From Micromonospora sp. H61 (lineage in GTDB: Bacteria; Actinomycetota; Actinomycetes; Mycobacteriales; Micromonosporaceae), in the NCBI RefSeq assembly GCF_018070325.1, contig NZ_JAGPXY010000001.1, positions 186,001 through 250,000 of the forward strand: DNA of 64,000 nucleotides. Direction: 5' to 3'. A program made the position numbers and the translations under genes. Below are positions 1 through 9,019 of the stretch, piece by piece (position 1 is the stretch's first letter; each line of letters begins with the position of its first letter). Under the pieces are notes generated by a model. That model was not told the DNA's origin and ran no database searches. It worked only from the letters and a program-made list of their open reading frames with translations.

Positions 1-399
1 GTGTTCGGCGCGATCCACCTGGCGAACCCGGACGCCACCCTGTGGGGGGCGACCGCCATCGCCATCGAGGCCGGGTTCATGCTGGCCGCCTGCTACGCCG
101 CCACCCGGAACCTGTGGGTCCCGATCGGCCTGCACTTCGGCTGGAACTTCGCCGCCGGCGGCATCTTCAGCGTCGTGGTCTCGGGCAACGGCGAGTCGAA
201 GGGGCTGCTCGAGGCGTCGACGTCGGGGCCGGTCGCGCTGAGCGGTGGCGACTTCGGGCCGGAGGGCAGCCTGTACGCGGTGCTGGCCGGCGTGGTGCTG
301 ACCGTGGTGTTCCTGTGGCTGGCCAAGCGCCGCGGGCACATCATCGCGCGCCGCCACCGCTCGGCGCAGGCCCCGGCAACCGCTACAGTCACCCGGTGA
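1..399 (+). CDS. CPBP-family intramembrane protease, C-terminal part (cut by window edge)
   Basis: Only the last ~132 residues are in the window and the reading frame is open to base 1, so the true start lies upstream. The visible part has hydrophobic segments and the motif HFGWNF preceded by a GLH turn, which matches the third conserved motif of CPBP (CAAX protease/bacteriocin-processing) membrane proteins; these are polytopic enzymes or immunity-like proteins whose substrates in actinomycetes are mostly unknown. The tail is basic and probably cytoplasmic. The stop codon overlaps the GTG start of the next gene (GTGA), so it is co-transcribed and translationally coupled to the two-component pair. 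Family assignment is good; the function is not known. Confidence 0.7.
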   Translation: MFGAIHLANPDATLWGATAIAIEAGFMLAACYAATRNLWVPIGLHFGWNFAAGGIFSVVVSGNGESKGLLEASTSGPVALSGGDFGPEGSLYAVLAGVVLTVVFLWLAKRRGHIIARRHRSAQAPATATVTR

Positions 400-1556
400 T
401 CAGGCTCCGGAGGCTCCCGGATCTGTGGCAGCAGTGGCCGATCACGGTCCGGGATCTCCCGATCGCCGTAGCCCTCGCCCTCGCGACGGTGGTCCCGGCC
501 CTGGATCGGCAGGGTACGCAGCTCGGCGACCTCCCGGACCGCCCGTACGACGCGCTGACCATCGGTGTCGTCGCCCTGGAGTGCCTGCCGCTGGCCGTGC
601 GGCGTCGGTGGCCGGCCGCCTGCCTCATGCTGGTGTCGCTCGGCTTCGCGATCGACCAGCTCCGCGGCTACCACACCATCGCGGGTACGGGACTGGCCAT
701 CGCGCTCATCAGCGCCGGCGCCCACCTGGAACGGCGCCGCTGGGCCGTCGCGGGTCTCGCCTCGGCGGCGTACGTGCCCCTGGCGGTCTCCCTCGACCGG
801 CTCGGATCGGGTGAGGGCATCGCGGGGTTCACCACCTTCTACCTGCTGCTGGCGCTCGCGTGGGGCATCGGGGCGTGGCTGCGCCAGAACCGGGTCACCG
901 AGGCGGAACGCCGCCGCCATGTCGAGGAGACCACCCGTACTGCGGAGCGCACGCGCATCGCCGGGGAGCTGCACGACGTCGTCACCCACCACGTGACGGC
1001 GATGGTCGTGCAGGCCGAGGCGGCGCGCTACCTGATGGACGCCCCGGACAAGCTGGACCAGACGCTGACTGCGATCACCGGGACCGGCCGCCGGGCCGTC
1101 GGCGACCTGCGGCAGCTGCTCGACCTGCTCAACCCGGATCACAACAGCACAGGCGATCCGCGTACGCCCTTCGTCGGCGACCTGGATGCCCTCATCGCCC
1201 ATTCCCGGCAGGCCGGACAGCCGGTCGAGTTCGTCCGGGAGGGCACGCCGTCGGTGGCCATCAATGGCGCCGAGGTGGTGGCGTACCGGGTGGTGCAGGA
1301 GGCGCTGACGAACGCGCTGAAGTACGCGCACGGCAGCCGGACCAGGGTTCGCGTTCACCACGGGGAAGGAGAGACGACCGTGGAGATCAGCACCGACGGC
1401 TCCGGGGGTGACAGCGCGTCCCCGGGCGGCAGCGGGCGCGGCCTCGCCGGGCTCCGCGAGCGGGTCACCGTCCTCGGTGGTGACTTCAGCGCGGGTGCGC
1501 GGGCCGGCGGCGGCTTCCTCGTGCGGGCCCGGATCCCGGCTGGGAACCCGTCGTGA
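396..1556 (+). CDS. NarL-type sensor histidine kinase
   Basis: About 386 residues. The N-terminal ~150 residues contain several hydrophobic membrane segments. A HisKA_3 dimerisation domain follows, with the phospho-acceptor box ELHDVVTHH, and then an HATPase domain with N-box (VVQEALTNALKYA) and a terminal glycine-rich GRGLAGLRERV box. This is the usual layout of actinobacterial NarL/DesK-class kinases. I chose the GTG at 396, which overlaps the stop of the upstream protease; the open frame reaches further left, but there it lies inside the protease gene. The 3' end overlaps the response regulator by 4 bp. The signal is unknown; coupling to a membrane protease suggests envelope sensing (inference). 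Confidence 0.85.
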   Translation: MIRLRRLPDLWQQWPITVRDLPIAVALALATVVPALDRQGTQLGDLPDRPYDALTIGVVALECLPLAVRRRWPAACLMLVSLGFAIDQLRGYHTIAGTGLAIALISAGAHLERRRWAVAGLASAAYVPLAVSLDRLGSGEGIAGFTTFYLLLALAWGIGAWLRQNRVTEAERRRHVEETTRTAERTRIAGELHDVVTHHVTAMVVQAEAARYLMDAPDKLDQTLTAITGTGRRAVGDLRQLLDLLNPDHNSTGDPRTPFVGDLDALIAHSRQAGQPVEFVREGTPSVAINGAEVVAYRVVQEALTNALKYAHGSRTRVRVHHGEGETTVEISTDGSGGDSASPGGSGRGLAGLRERVTVLGGDFSAGARAGGGFLVRARIPAGNPS

Positions 1557-2212
1557 CCGCGCCGGTCCGGGTGCTCGTCTGCGACGATCAGGAGCTGATC
1601 CGCGCCGGATTCGCGACGATCATCGACGCCCAGCCCGATATGGAGATCGTCGGCGAGTGCGGCGACGGACGCGCGGCAGTCGACCTGGCCCTTCGGCTCC
1701 GGCCGGACGTGGTGGTGATGGACATCCGGATGCCGGTGCTCGACGGCATCGAGGCGACCCGCCTGCTGGCCGGTGCCCGGGTCCCCGTGCCGGTGAAGGT
1801 CCTCGTGGTGACGACGTTCAACCTCGACGAGTACGTCTACGAGGCGCTGCGCGCGGGTGCCAGCGGCTTCCTGCTCAAGGACGCCCCACCGGCGCAGCTG
1901 CTCCACGGCATCCGCACGGTGGCGACGGGCGCCGCGCTGCTGGCCCCGGAGGTGACCCGGCAGCTGGTGGGCAGGTACGCGGCCCGCATCCGCCCGGCCG
2001 AGGGTGGCCCGCACGGCGGCGCGCTGACCCCGCGCGAGCTGGAGGTGCTCCGGCTCATGGCGGAGGGCCTCTCCAACAGCGAGATCGCCGCGGCCCTGGT
2101 GATCAGCCAGGAGACGGTCAAGACGTACGTGTCCCGCATCCTCACCAAGCTCGACCTGCGCGACCGGGTGCAGGCCGTGGTGTACGCGTACCGCCGGGGC
2201 CTGGTGACCTGA
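1553..2212 (+). CDS. LuxR/NarL-family response regulator
   Basis: 219 residues. The receiver domain (about 5-125) has the acidic pocket CDDQ, phospho-acceptor Asp in VVVMDIRMP, and Thr/Lys switch residues (VTTF, LLKDAPP). A C-terminal LuxR helix-turn-helix (about 150-215) follows, with the hallmark TPRELEVLRLMAEGLSN and VKTYVSRILTKL. The GTG start overlaps the kinase stop, so the pair is translated together and is the cognate regulator. Targets are not visible; the upstream membrane protease gene may be in its regulon. It is convergent with the tetR gene 32 bp downstream. Confidence 0.9.
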   Translation: MTAPVRVLVCDDQELIRAGFATIIDAQPDMEIVGECGDGRAAVDLALRLRPDVVVMDIRMPVLDGIEATRLLAGARVPVPVKVLVVTTFNLDEYVYEALRAGASGFLLKDAPPAQLLHGIRTVATGAALLAPEVTRQLVGRYAARIRPAEGGPHGGALTPRELEVLRLMAEGLSNSEIAAALVISQETVKTYVSRILTKLDLRDRVQAVVYAYRRGLVT

Positions 2213-2244
2213 GCGGACCCGCTACTTCTTCGCGATCATGGCTA

Positions 2245-2982
2245 CTAGGTCCGGCGGTTGCAGTCGCGCGCCTTGTTCGCGGAGTCTGTTGCCAGGACTT
2301 CTCGGCGGCCCTGCGCGTCTTCTGCAGCAGACGCGGTAACGACCTCACGGTCCCGGTGGTGAACGTCGGTGCCATATCGCGCAACCATGGTTCGGACGGC
2401 TTCTTCCACAACCGCGGTCGTGCGGGTAGGGGTCACCGTCCAGTCCGGGAGCAGAAGGCTCGGCCAGAACAGGTAGTTCGAGATCATCCCGAGGAACTGC
2501 GTAGCGGCCATCTCCGGGTCAGCGATGTCGGCGGCTCCCGCGTCGCGCTCGGCCAGGAGGTAGATCCGGACGGACTCGAAGTACGGCAGTTTTCCCTGTG
2601 AGAAATGCGCCTTGGCCAGTTCAGGAAAGCGTGGCAGTTCGGCGATGACGATGCGGAACAGGGCGGTCATCTCCGGCTGGCTCAACAGCGTCGCGTAGCG
2701 CCTTCCCAGAACCGTCAGGCCGGCCGTCAGGTCACCGGCGGGCGGCACGTCTTCGACGTCGTTCTCGGCCCACGAGTCGATGACGATGGCATCGAACAAC
2801 GCTGCCTTTGTCGGAAACTGCTTGAACAGCGTTGCTTTCGACACGCCAGCACTGTCGGCAACACGCGCCAGTGATGCCCGGTCGTAGCCCACCTCGAGGA
2901 AAAGCTCGGTGGCGGCCCGCACGATGAGCGCGCGCTTCTCCTCCGCCACGCGCTGGTGATAGGCCGACGGCGCTGGGGTCAT
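2245..2982 (-). CDS. TetR-family transcriptional repressor
   Basis: 245 residues when started at the ATG at 2982; an in-frame extension to 3126 exists but would run through the palindromic operator region. The N-terminal TetR HTH is clear: ATELFLEVGYDRASLARVADSAGVSKATLFKQFPTK in continuous order, followed by a helical ligand-binding domain. The gene is divergent from an SDR/alcohol-dehydrogenase pair, and the 127-bp intergenic region holds two copies of a GGTGAGT-N6-ACTCRCC palindrome. By standard TetR logic it represses itself and the divergent dehydrogenases until a small molecule is bound (inference). The ~35-residue C-terminal tail is charged and low in conservation. Confidence 0.85.
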   Translation of the reverse strand: MTPAPSAYHQRVAEEKRALIVRAATELFLEVGYDRASLARVADSAGVSKATLFKQFPTKAALFDAIVIDSWAENDVEDVPPAGDLTAGLTVLGRRYATLLSQPEMTALFRIVIAELPRFPELAKAHFSQGKLPYFESVRIYLLAERDAGAADIADPEMAATQFLGMISNYLFWPSLLLPDWTVTPTRTTAVVEEAVRTMVARYGTDVHHRDREVVTASAAEDAQGRREVLATDSANKARDCNRRT

Positions 2983-2998
2983 GCGGCCATCATAGCGA

Positions 2999-3064
2999 GG
3001 TGAGTGGGTTGACTCACCACTCGCAGGAGAGGTAGCTTCGACGTGGTGAGTCGGTCGACTCGCC
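2999..3064. promoter_or_regulatory. Two palindromic operators between tetR and SDR
   Basis: The sequence has GGTGAGT-GGGTTG-ACTCACC at 2999-3018 (perfect 7-bp arms, 6-bp spacer) and GGTGAGT-CGGTCG-ACTCGCC at 3045-3064 (one mismatch). The copies are 46 bp apart start to start. Twin sites of this size between divergent genes are typical TetR operators. The first lies 17 bp upstream of the tetR ATG, the second 46 bp upstream of the SDR start, so each probably covers one promoter. The binding partner is inferred from position. Confidence 0.7.
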
Positions 3065-3109
3065 ACCCGGTTTCGGGTTGTCATCCCTCGCACGCACCCG
3101 GAGGATCTT

Positions 3110-3889
3110 TTGTCCCGCTTCGCCAATCAGACCGTTCTCGTGACCGGCGGCACCGGTGGGCAGGGGGCCAGCCACGTTCGCGCCCTGCACGCCGAAGGCG
3201 CCAACGTCGTCATCGGTGGCATCAATGCCGAGCGTGGTGCTGGCCTCGCCGCAGAGTTGGGAGATGGGGCGCGTTTCGTCTGCCTCGACGTGTCCCAGGA
3301 GGAGTCGTGGGCCGCCGCCGTCGCGGAGACCGAGAAGGTCTTCGGCGCGCTCACGATCCTGGTCAACAACGCCGGGGTGCAGAACCCACCGGCCCTCATC
3401 GAGTCCACCCACCGGGCTACGTGGGCTCGCATCCTCGACATCAATCTCACCGGCACTTTCCTCGGCATCAAGGCAGCCGCCCCGGCGCTACGGCGCGCGG
3501 GAGGAGGAACGATCATCAACATCGCCTCCACAATGGGCATCGGCGGTACGGCCTTCTACGCGCCCTATGTCGCCAGCAAGTGGGCGGTTCGGGGGCTCAC
3601 TCAGACCGCTGCCCTCGAGTTGGGCCGCGACAACATCCGCGTCAATGCAATTCACCCCGGCGTTGTCGCCACTCCGTTCATCACCGAGCCGGCGGCCGGC
3701 AGCGACACCCCGATCGCCGACTTCTACTCGCCCGAGCCGTTCGCCGTCCCGCGACTCGGGCAGCCCGCCGACATCACTGCGCTGCTGTTGTTCCTCACAT
3801 CGCCGCACGCGGCCTTCATCACCGGCGCCGAGTATGTCATCGACGGAGGGCTGCTCCTCGGCCCCGCACTGCAGAAGGAAACCGCCTGA
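3110..3889 (+). CDS. Short-chain dehydrogenase/reductase
   Basis: 259 residues, classical SDR. The N-terminal Rossmann motif TGGTGGQG, the NNAG motif (LVNNAGV) and the catalytic Ser and YVASK motif with normal 13-residue spacing are all present, so it should be an active NAD(P)(H)-dependent alcohol/ketone oxidoreductase. The start is an unusual TTG at 3110, preceded by GGAGGA at 3100-3105; no ATG/GTG in the frame fits the N-terminus. It lies downstream of the twin TetR operators and 91 bp upstream of a zinc alcohol dehydrogenase, suggesting a TetR-controlled alcohol/ketone oxidation unit. The substrate is unknown. Probably unrelated to the enediyne cluster. Confidence 0.85.
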   Translation: MSRFANQTVLVTGGTGGQGASHVRALHAEGANVVIGGINAERGAGLAAELGDGARFVCLDVSQEESWAAAVAETEKVFGALTILVNNAGVQNPPALIESTHRATWARILDINLTGTFLGIKAAAPALRRAGGGTIINIASTMGIGGTAFYAPYVASKWAVRGLTQTAALELGRDNIRVNAIHPGVVATPFITEPAAGSDTPIADFYSPEPFAVPRLGQPADITALLLFLTSPHAAFITGAEYVIDGGLLLGPALQKETA

Positions 3890-3980
3890 ACCACGCAGAC
3901 CAGCATGGTGAGCGCGGACAGATGACCCCTGCTGTAGAAAAAGCCTGACGCCCAGGCCGACGATCGCATCCAGCACGCGT

Positions 3981-5069
3981 GTGGTGAGGTGCAGGCAGGT
4001 CAGCATCACGTCACCGGAGGACATCATCTTCACCGTCAACGCCATCGCCGCGCCTTCTGCCACCGAACCGCTCGTGCGTACCACGATCGAACGGCGGGAC
4101 CTGGGCCCGCACGATGTTCTCATCGAAATCCGCTACGCCGGCATCTGCCACTCTGACATCCACACCGTGCGCGGCGACTGGGGCAGTGTTCCCTACCCGC
4201 TCACCGTTGGCCACGAAATCGTCGGCCGGATCACCGAGGTCGGCCCCGACGTCACCCGCCACGCGGTCGGCGACCGTGCTGGTGTTGGCTGCATGGTCAA
4301 CTCGTGTCGCGAGTGCGAGAACTGCCGCACCGGAAACGAGCAGTACTGCCTCAAGGGCAACACCCAGACGTACGCGGGCGTCGACCGGGACGGCACCGTG
4401 ACCCAGGGCGGGTACTCGACCCACGTCGTCGTGAACGAGGACTTCGTGCTGCGGGTGCCGGAAAGCATCCCGTACGAGGCGGCCGCGCCGATGCTGTGCG
4501 CGGGCATCACCACGTACTCTCCGTTGGCGCACTGGAACGCCGGTCCAGGCAAGAAGGTCGCCGTGGTGGGCCTGGGTGGTCTGGGCCACATGGCTGTCAA
4601 GATCGCCGCGGCGATGGGCGCCGAGGTGACGGTGTTGTCACAGACGCTGGGCAAGAAGGACGACGCCCTGCGCTTCGGCGCCGAGCACTACCACGCCACC
4701 AAGGACCCGGTGACGTTCGAGGCGCTCAAGAACAGCTTCGACCTGATCATCAACACGGTCAGCGCACCGATCGACATGGCCAGCTACCTCGGCCTGCTGC
4801 GTCTGGACGGCACGCTTGTCAGCGTGGGTGCCCCGCCGGAGCCGCTGCCGGTGCCCGTCTTCGCGTTGTTCGGCAATCGACGTTCGTTCGCCGGCTCCAG
4901 CATCGGCAGCATCGCCGAGACGCAGGAGATGCTGGACTTCTGCGCCGAGCGCGGCATCGCTCCCGAGGTCGAAGTCATCGGCGCCGAGGCAGTCAACGAC
5001 GCGTACGAGCGGGTCCTCGCCTCGGACGTGCGGTACCGGTTCGTCATCGACATCGACACCCTGCGCTGA
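3981..5069 (+). CDS. Zinc-dependent alcohol dehydrogenase (CAD/YahK-like)
   Basis: Medium-chain dehydrogenase of about 350 residues. Catalytic zinc ligands are in [15 protein letters not shown] and VGHEIVG; the structural-zinc cysteine cluster is [15 protein letters not shown]; the cofactor motif is [12 protein letters not shown]. This pattern fits NADP-dependent cinnamyl-alcohol-type aldehyde reductases. The start is unclear: the longest form uses GTG at 3981 or 3984, but the only good ribosome site (GGAGG at 4015-4019) is followed only by ATC codons at 4023/4026, close to where similarity to the family begins. A rare ATC start is possible. Likely co-transcribed with the upstream SDR under TetR control. 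Confidence 0.85.
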   Translation: MVRCRQVSITSPEDIIFTVNAIAAPSATEPLVRTTIERRDLGPHDVLIEIRYAGICHSDIHTVRGDWGSVPYPLTVGHEIVGRITEVGPDVTRHAVGDRAGVGCMVNSCRECENCRTGNEQYCLKGNTQTYAGVDRDGTVTQGGYSTHVVVNEDFVLRVPESIPYEAAAPMLCAGITTYSPLAHWNAGPGKKVAVVGLGGLGHMAVKIAAAMGAEVTVLSQTLGKKDDALRFGAEHYHATKDPVTFEALKNSFDLIINTVSAPIDMASYLGLLRLDGTLVSVGAPPEPLPVPVFALFGNRRSFAGSSIGSIAETQEMLDFCAERGIAPEVEVIGAEAVNDAYERVLASDVRYRFVIDIDTLR

Positions 5070-5082
5070 TCTTCTGTGTCGC

Positions 5083-5116
5083 GCGCCAGGGTCCGCCGAA
5101 CGGCGGGCCCTGGCGC
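5083..5116. terminator. Hairpin terminator after the alcohol dehydrogenase
   Basis: Inverted repeat with 15-bp arms (5083-5097 and 5102-5116, one mismatch) and a 4-bp GAAC loop, 14 bp after the dehydrogenase stop. A second, shorter inverted repeat (TGGGCCGCC at 5272-5280 with 5300-5308) lies just beyond the convergent protease gene and may end its transcript. Confidence 0.7.
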
Positions 5117-5313
5117 ACAGCCGGGGCGACCGGTGGCCGGCGGTGGTCCACGTTCGACGTCATCGACGCGCGGCGTCGTCCGGCGACGCCTGCCCAGCAC
5201 TGTCTGCACGTCGGCGACGATGTTCACCGGCACCCCCAGCGGTCGCCGAGGTCGAGTGGCGAGGACGCCGATGGGCCGCCAAGGCGCAGAGCGCGCATCG
5301 GCGGCCCACCGTC

Positions 5314-6543
5314 TCAGCCGTTGTCGATCAGGCTGGCGATCTCGTTGTAGATCAGGTGCGCCTTCGCGCCCTGGTTCGACGGACAACCGCCGAGGTGGTG
5401 CAGGGCGATCACCCGGTGGCTGGCGTTCAGCACTGGTGAACCCGAGTTGCCGCCGGAGGTGTCACAGCTGTAACTGATGTTCCAGGTGTTGTAGTTCGCG
5501 TTCCGGACGGCGCAGGTCGCGCCGTTCTGGGTGTCCTCGTAGATCGACAGCCGCTTCGCGGTGCCGTCACCGTGCCCGGGGACATAGATCCGGGTGCCGG
5601 TGCTGGTGGCGGTGGTTGCCAGGTACAGCGTGCCGAACCCCTGGATGGCGGCGAAGTTGTTGACCGAGAACAGGGCGTAATCCAGCTGGTTGGAGCCGCC
5701 GCTGCTCACCCTGTAGAGGGTGGCACCGCTGACCTTGGTGCCGGCGCCGGGATTCGCGCCGCCACAGGTGGCGCACTGGTAGTTGAACTGCATCTCGCTG
5801 CCGCTCACGGCGGACTGCGTCGAGAAGCAGTGCTTGTTCGTCAGCATCCGGTTGGTGTTGCCGACCCGCCAGGTGGTGCACAGTCCACCGCCGCTGATCA
5901 GCAGCCGCGCCACCGCCCTGCCACGGGCGTACTCGGTGGGGTGGCTGTTCTGGTAGCAGACCACGTCCCGGCGGGCGTCGGTGCTGCACACGGACTGGGT
6001 GGAGAAGTTGTGCGCGGCGATTTCCGTGCGGTCGTATCCGCGCCAGAACCGGTCAATGGTGGCGGCGCTGACACGTGAGGGGCGGCTGCTGTGCAGTGTC
6101 ACCACGGCGGTGTCGCCCTCCACCGACATCGCCCAGAAACCCGGCTGTCCGTCGGTGGTGTAGTCCGAACCGGTCGCCCGGTTCAGGTGGCGGTCGTACC
6201 GGTAGCTCTCCTTGCCGTCGCGGCTCGAGACGGTGACGTAGTCGCCTTGGGCCAGTCGCAGTGAACTGAAGTGCACCTTGACGTAGGTGGCACCGGGGTG
6301 CTGGATGATCTGTGTCCCGCCGTTGGGGGCGTAGGACAGCGAGCTGTTGACGGTGCGGAGTTCACCGATCGTGGTCACACCCTCTGCCGAGAACTGGTTC
6401 GATTCCGGTGCTCGCTCGGATTGTGGCGCGAGAGGGGCAACCGAGTACGCCTCGGCGGCGGGTACCGACAGTAGGCTCAGCCCAAGTGAGCAGGCAGCGA
6501 GCGCGACCGCCCCCGTTCGTAGGCGGCGCAGTGCATGTTTCAT
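5314..6543 (-). CDS. Secreted trypsin-like serine protease
   Basis: 409 residues from the ATG at 6543, preceded by a GGAG site; an in-frame ATG 27 bp upstream lacks one. A Sec signal peptide (basic MKHALRRLRTG, hydrophobic core, cleavage near AEA) is followed by a ~150-residue beta-rich pro- or accessory region. The S1-like catalytic domain then has His in LTNKHCF, a candidate Asp in QLDYALF, and Ser in TSGGNSGSP. Several cysteines suggest disulfides (CATCGG, CDTSGG). It resembles the lysyl-endopeptidase/trypsin-like proteases common in actinomycetes. Extracellular role; not expected to be part of the enediyne pathway. Confidence 0.85.
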   Translation of the reverse strand: MKHALRRLRTGAVALAACSLGLSLLSVPAAEAYSVAPLAPQSERAPESNQFSAEGVTTIGELRTVNSSLSYAPNGGTQIIQHPGATYVKVHFSSLRLAQGDYVTVSSRDGKESYRYDRHLNRATGSDYTTDGQPGFWAMSVEGDTAVVTLHSSRPSRVSAATIDRFWRGYDRTEIAAHNFSTQSVCSTDARRDVVCYQNSHPTEYARGRAVARLLISGGGLCTTWRVGNTNRMLTNKHCFSTQSAVSGSEMQFNYQCATCGGANPGAGTKVSGATLYRVSSGGSNQLDYALFSVNNFAAIQGFGTLYLATTATSTGTRIYVPGHGDGTAKRLSIYEDTQNGATCAVRNANYNTWNISYSCDTSGGNSGSPVLNASHRVIALHHLGGCPSNQGAKAHLIYNEIASLIDNG

Positions 6544-6664
6544 CTGTCGCTCCTTCTCAGGAATCAGCACCGAGACGTGCCTTCGGCCTTCATACCTGAG
6601 TTCACGCTAGACATGTAATCCCATCTATGTCATAGCTGCCTGCCGCGCCGCTTCGTCCGCCTCA

Positions 6665-7912
6665 TGTCCGGATCACGGCCCGGACTGGGCGTACCGCACG
6701 TTCTCCGGCGACCCGGGCACCGTCGCCGCGATCGGGCAGGCCATGGCGCTGTCCCGGCAGGCGGTCACCAAGGGCCTCTACATCGGTCCGTACGCCGACC
6801 GGTCGGTGCGGGCGCTCGGGCTGGAACCGCCGCCCATGATGTGGATCTTCGAGTGGGACATCCCGACCGGCGACTCCGCGGCGCTGGACAGCATCTACGC
6901 GGTCACCGGCGGCCGCGTCGACGAGGCGATCGAGGAGGGCACGCAGGCCGTCGTGCTGGCCCGGCGCATGCGCGACCTGGTCGCCGCGACCGAACCGGCG
7001 ACCTGGCGGGACGCCGAACTGCGCGGGCGTGACTGGCGGCTGGCCGCGGCGGCGTACCACGACGCGCGCGACGCGCACCGGCAGCGCTACGGCGCCGACG
7101 TGGACCTGCCCGCGTACAACTTCACCGCCGCCGACCTCGGGGCGCGGCGCGCCGACCGGGACCCGGCGATGGCCTGGGCGGCCCGGGCGTTGCTCGGGTC
7201 GATCCTGCTGGTGGTGCTGCTCGGCCTGTACGGGCGCGGGTTCGGCTCAGCCGCCGCGCGCGGGTTGCTGCTCGGCGCGCTCCGGCCGTGGCGGGTCGCC
7301 GCGCTGCCGACGCCCGTGACGCGGGCGGACCGGGTGTTGGTGTGGTTGATCCCGGCCGTGGTGCTGGTGGCGAGCCGGCTCGTGTTGACCTGGTTCGCCG
7401 CGCCGGCGCACCTGCTGGTCACCCTCGGTGGGTGGGCGCTGTTCACAGTCGTCGTACGCCTCGTCGTCGGTCGGCGGGATCCGTTCCACCTGTGGGCCGT
7501 GGTCGGTGGCGTCGCGCTGCTGCGCAGCGTGCTGCTGCTGGCGGTACTCGCCGGGCGCGGACCGGGCGGTTACTGGTTCGCCTTCTGGACTGCGCCGAGT
7601 CTGCGCGCGGCGTACGTCACCGTCGCGTTCGCGGCGTTCTGCTGGCTGTTCGTTGCCGTCGCCGTAATCCTGCGGGACCGGTACGGCCTGCGCCGCCGAA
7701 GCGCCGTTCGGGCTGACCCTCACCGCCGCGGGTGTGCCCCTCGGCGTGCTGTCCGCCCCGGTCTCGGTAGTGGGCCTGGAACGCGCGCTGACGGTGTGGA
7801 ATGACCAGCTCGCGCTGCTGCCCTGGGCCTGTCCCGCATCCTCGGCATCACCGTCCACCTCGGTATCCCCGCCCAACTTCCCGCCTACACCGCCGCCGGC
7901 AATCCGCCTGAT
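6665..7912 (+). pseudogene. Decayed multi-pass membrane protein
   Basis: Three reading frames in sequence look like pieces of one protein. The main piece (about 6665-7700) begins without a usable start, carries a soluble region and then about five hydrophobic segments. Near 7700 the frame shifts: the sensible continuation is GLTLTAAGVPLGVLSAPVSV in another frame. A second shift near 7830 gives a hydrophobic stretch LSRILGITVHLGIPAQLP in the third frame, ending around 7912. The missing N-terminus and two frameshifts indicate a pseudogene. I do not recognise the family. Sequencing error could mimic the shifts, but not the missing start. Confidence 0.6.
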
Positions 7913-8084
7913 CGCCCGACCCCCCACCAACGACTTGGCGGGACAGCTGGCAGGCAGGAAGGCACCGTCGATAGCTCGGCCGGGCGGCGTTGGGCTTCTG
8001 AGTCATCAGCCGATCGGACAGCCAAAGGCGATGATCGGCTATTTCTATGTGCGACGGACACCCTGCGACGCCTAGGAAGGAGGC

Positions 8085-8804
8085 ATGACCAACGAGGTGA
8101 CCGTTCCCCTGCTGCCGTGCGCATCCATTGACGACATCGAGGCCTTCTACGGAGTTCTCGGTTTCCGCACCACGTACAAGCAACGCAAGCCCTACTCGTG
8201 TGTGGGGGTGCAGCGCGAAGACCTGCGTCTGCAGTTCTTCGAGATCGCCGGATTCGACCCGGAGCAGTCCTATGGCTCCTGCCTGGTACTCACCGCGGAC
8301 GTCGAGGGACTCCATCGGGCATTCGCGGCCGGCATGCGCGCCGCGTACGGCAAGGTACTGGTGTCCGGAACGCCGCGGATGACCCGGCCCAGGGCGCGGA
8401 AGAACGCCGACGGGTTGGGCGGGTTCAGCGTCATCGACCCGGGCGGCAACTGGATCCGCGTCTTTCGGGACGCCGCCACCGCGCCCATGCCGGCCGCCAC
8501 GCCTGCCGGGCGGCTGGCCAAGGCCCTAGCGAATGCTGTCGTGCAGGCGGACTCCAGGGGAAGCGTCGGACAGGCCGTTCGGATCCTCGACAGCGCGTTG
8601 GCCCGCCCGCAAGCCGACGACGACCCGGTCGAGCAGGTCGAGGTCCTGGTCTACCGCGCCGAACTCGCGATGGTGCTGCACGATCCAAAGACCGCGGCCG
8701 AGATGCTGGCCCGCGCCCAGTCCGTCACGCTCACGGAAGACGAATCCGAAAGGGCGGCACCCGCGTTCGACAACGCCGCCGAACTCACAACAGCACTGCG
8801 GTGA
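8085..8804 (+). CDS. VOC-fold (glyoxalase/bleomycin-resistance) protein with helical extension
   Basis: 239 residues; ATG at 8085 with an AGGAAGGA ribosome site. Residues ~1-130 form a VOC domain (IDDIEAFYGVLGF at the start, FSVIDPGGNWIRVFR at the end), the fold used by bleomycin-resistance and other drug-binding proteins. Residues ~140-239 form an alanine-rich helical region resembling a TPR-like tail. It ends just before the inverted repeat that bounds the enediyne core operon and is convergent with the P450. VOC proteins serve as drug-sequestering resistance factors in some enediyne clusters, so a role in self-protection is possible but unproven; it could equally be an unrelated flank gene. 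Confidence 0.7.
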   Translation: MTNEVTVPLLPCASIDDIEAFYGVLGFRTTYKQRKPYSCVGVQREDLRLQFFEIAGFDPEQSYGSCLVLTADVEGLHRAFAAGMRAAYGKVLVSGTPRMTRPRARKNADGLGGFSVIDPGGNWIRVFRDAATAPMPAATPAGRLAKALANAVVQADSRGSVGQAVRILDSALARPQADDDPVEQVEVLVYRAELAMVLHDPKTAAEMLARAQSVTLTEDESERAAPAFDNAAELTTALR

Positions 8805-8943
8805 CTCACCAGACGAGCGCCTCCCGCACCGCCCGGGAGGCATACCGACAGCAGCAGGACGGCCCGGAGCGGTACGTCGATGGCGCCGACTCTCTTCAAA
8901 TGAGCGCCTGAGGCCCAGACGTGAGTCGGGCGCCAACCGCGCA

Positions 8944-9001
8944 AACTGCGGCTCCGCGAGGGCCACCACGGTGAAGGGGACGCCCTCGCGGAGCCGCAGT
9001 T
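8944..9001. terminator. Perfect 20-bp inverted repeat, bidirectional terminator at cluster edge
   Basis: Arms 8944-8963 and 8982-9001 are exact reverse complements (AACTGCGGCTCCGCGAGGGC and its complement) with an 18-bp loop. It sits between the convergent VOC gene and the P450 that ends the enediyne core operon. Size, GC content and position fit a strong bidirectional terminator and mark the likely left edge of the cluster. Confidence 0.75.
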
Positions 9002-9019
9002 CGCTCCGATCCGATCCCG

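Noticed and set aside
42..395. Longer form of the histidine kinase starting at 42
   Set aside because: That stretch overlaps the protease gene in another frame and is arginine/glycine-rich shadow sequence; GTG at 396 gives a normal kinase with a stop-start overlap.
93..1361. Large minus-strand open frame opposite the histidine kinase
   Set aside because: Low-complexity Arg/Ala/Pro-rich translation typical of the strand opposite a high-GC gene; no domain.
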